Source: an uncultured Eubacteriales bacterium
Lineage (GTDB): Bacteria > Bacillota > Clostridia > UMGS1810
Direction: 5' to 3'
Length of the DNA: 7,981 nucleotides
Assembly (NCBI GenBank): GCA_902493665.1
Contig: CABUQL010000048.1
Span: 1 to 7,981, forward strand
Position 1 is the stretch's first letter; each line of letters opens with the position of its first letter. Shown here in pieces: positions 7,389 through 7,981 of this stretch. The notes beneath the pieces are model-generated. The model saw only the letters and a list, made by a program, of their open reading frames with translations, was not told the DNA's origin and ran no database searches. Position numbers and translations under genes: made by a program.

Positions 7389-7494
7389 TATATAAATTAC
7401 TCCTTTAAAACTAAGGCTTTTAAATCTTTGGCACAAAGCATTTGTGTTTTTAGCGTCAAAGTATTAAAAACTATAAGAATTCTACATATACCAA
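7389..7494 (-). promoter_or_regulatory. typA 5' leader with two mutually exclusive small hairpins
   Basis: From the predicted start of transcription to the typA ATG there are about 105 nt. Two small hairpins share bases: CACAAA-TGC-TTTGTG (7432-7446) and CTTTG-TGC-CAAAG (7426-7438). Only one can form at a time. Both are weak. The leader resembles no riboswitch, T-box or ribosomal-protein leader that I recognise. A 14-codon open frame (7397-7441) ends inside the typA ribosome site but has no ribosome site of its own. Confidence 0.3.
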
Positions 7495-7500
7495 CAAAAT

Positions 7501-7529
7501 ATTTTACCACAAAACACGCATTATGTCAA
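7501..7529 (-). promoter_or_regulatory. Sigma-A promoter for the typA-ung-mrp operon
   Basis: On the minus strand TTGACA (7524-7529) is followed after exactly 17 bases by TAAAAT (7501-7506). TGG directly precedes the -10, so it also has an extended -10 element. The -35 matches consensus fully and the -10 matches five of six positions. The -35 bases are also the last two sense codons (Leu-Thr) of the upstream glycosylase gene, and the spacer includes its stop codon. Transcription should start near 7494. A strong unregulated-looking promoter suits a housekeeping operon. Confidence 0.85.
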
Positions 7530-7981
7530 CTTTTTTCCCATTTTAAAGCGCCACAGTTTATCAATATCCTCCTGCGCCGCATAATTTATTCCCACACGCC
7601 TGTCACAAAGTATTTCAAATCTTTGTCCGTCATCTTCAATATGCAGTCTGTCATTTGCGATTATGCTTTGATTATTGAAGCTTTTATCAATTTCAAGATG
7701 CTTTGTAAGCTTTCCGGGACCGTTATAAATTTCGCACGCACGGATAAGCACCGCCTGCGGATTCTCTTCTTTTTCGGTAACAAAATTTAAAAGATAATGC
7801 ATACCGTAACAAAGGTAAACGTAAATTGTACCGCCCTTCATATAAAGGGTTTCGGTTCTTTTTGTTCTCCCCTTATGTGCATGGCAGGCCGTATCCTCTT
7901 CGCCCCGGTAACTTTCGGTTTCGGTAATTCTAAGTTTTGTTTCTTTTCCGTCTTTTGTGCGGACAAGTATTTTTCCGACAA
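7521..7981 (-). CDS. 3-methyladenine (alkylpurine) DNA glycosylase, AAG/MPG family (5' end cut by window edge)
   Basis: The last 152 codons of the gene are visible. The family protein in Bacillus (YxlJ) has about 196 residues, so roughly 45 N-terminal residues lie beyond the edge. The enzyme excises alkylated purines such as 3-methyladenine, and often hypoxanthine, to start base excision repair. Against human AAG from memory, visible E22 in TETESY corresponds to catalytic E125, Y24 to Y127, H33 in ACHAHKGRT to H136, Y58 in YVYLCYGMH to the intercalating Y162, and N65 to N169. The later GPGKLTKHLEI and the closing DKLWRF are also typical. All key residues are kept, so it should be active. It ends in LT-stop, which also carries the -35 box of the typA promoter. 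No terminator separates the two genes, so its transcript may read into typA. Confidence 0.95.
   Translation of the reverse strand, partial: VGKILVRTKDGKETKLRITETESYRGEEDTACHAHKGRTKRTETLYMKGGTIYVYLCYGMHYLLNFVTEKEENPQAVLIRACEIYNGPGKLTKHLEIDKSFNNQSIIANDRLHIEDDGQRFEILCDRRVGINYAAQEDIDKLWRFKMGKKLT

Noticed and set aside
7389..7436. Longer TypA starting at the in-frame TTG at 7436
   Set aside because: The added 16 residues would be encoded by the ribosome site region and are absent from the family. The ATG at 7388 gives the usual length and N-terminus.
7149..7790. Plus-strand open frame of 213 codons
   Set aside because: It runs antisense across the start of typA, its promoter and the glycosylase gene. 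Those minus-strand genes have complete family motifs, and the plus frame has no recognisable domain.
1..7981. CRISPR array, insertion sequence, phage, toxin-antitoxin, tRNA or other RNA gene
   Set aside because: I looked on both strands and found no spaced repeats, transposase motifs, terminal inverted repeats or tRNA-like cloverleaf. The coding frames fill almost all of the window.

Overview
The window is AT-rich bacterial DNA, and all six protein genes lie on the minus strand, so the text below follows that strand from high to low coordinates. Strong AAGGAG-type ribosome sites, TTG starts, consensus sigma-A promoters, and a TypA, Mrp and Ung set with Firmicutes-like features suggest a low-GC Firmicute, probably a clostridial (perhaps gut) organism. 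This placement is an inference; no rRNA or other marker is present.

Housekeeping half (7981 to about 3993). The window opens inside a 3-methyladenine (alkylpurine) DNA glycosylase gene whose N-terminus lies beyond the edge. A consensus promoter overlaps its last two codons and stop, and drives a leader of about 105 nt followed by typA/bipA (ribosome-associated GTPase), ung (uracil-DNA glycosylase) and an mrp/apbC-type P-loop Fe-S carrier ATPase. Gaps of 13 and 37 nt suggest one operon. It ends at a hairpin overlapping the mrp stop region.

Accessory half (3921 to 1). A cytoplasmic protein of about 556 residues, resembling (alpha/alpha) toroid carbohydrate enzymes, is followed by a polytopic membrane protein with its own near-perfect promoter. 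Next comes a GHMP sugar kinase cut off at the window edge only a few residues before its likely end. The kinase has the galactokinase architecture, but its sugar-binding motif is PYRVCPLGAHVDHQ instead of the usual GEHTDY form. That matches the plant galacturonokinase version as I remember it. A kinase for a uronic acid beside an intracellular toroid enzyme suggests uronate-oligosaccharide breakdown or salvage through a sugar 1-phosphate. This is the most interesting part of the window and is inferred, not proven.

No gene-free stretch exceeds 300 bases; the largest gaps are 132 bases before typA and 105 bases before the toroid gene. I see no tRNA, rRNA, CRISPR, insertion sequence or phage element. 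Most of the window is ordinary chromosome, and I did not find a clearly new defence or mobile system.
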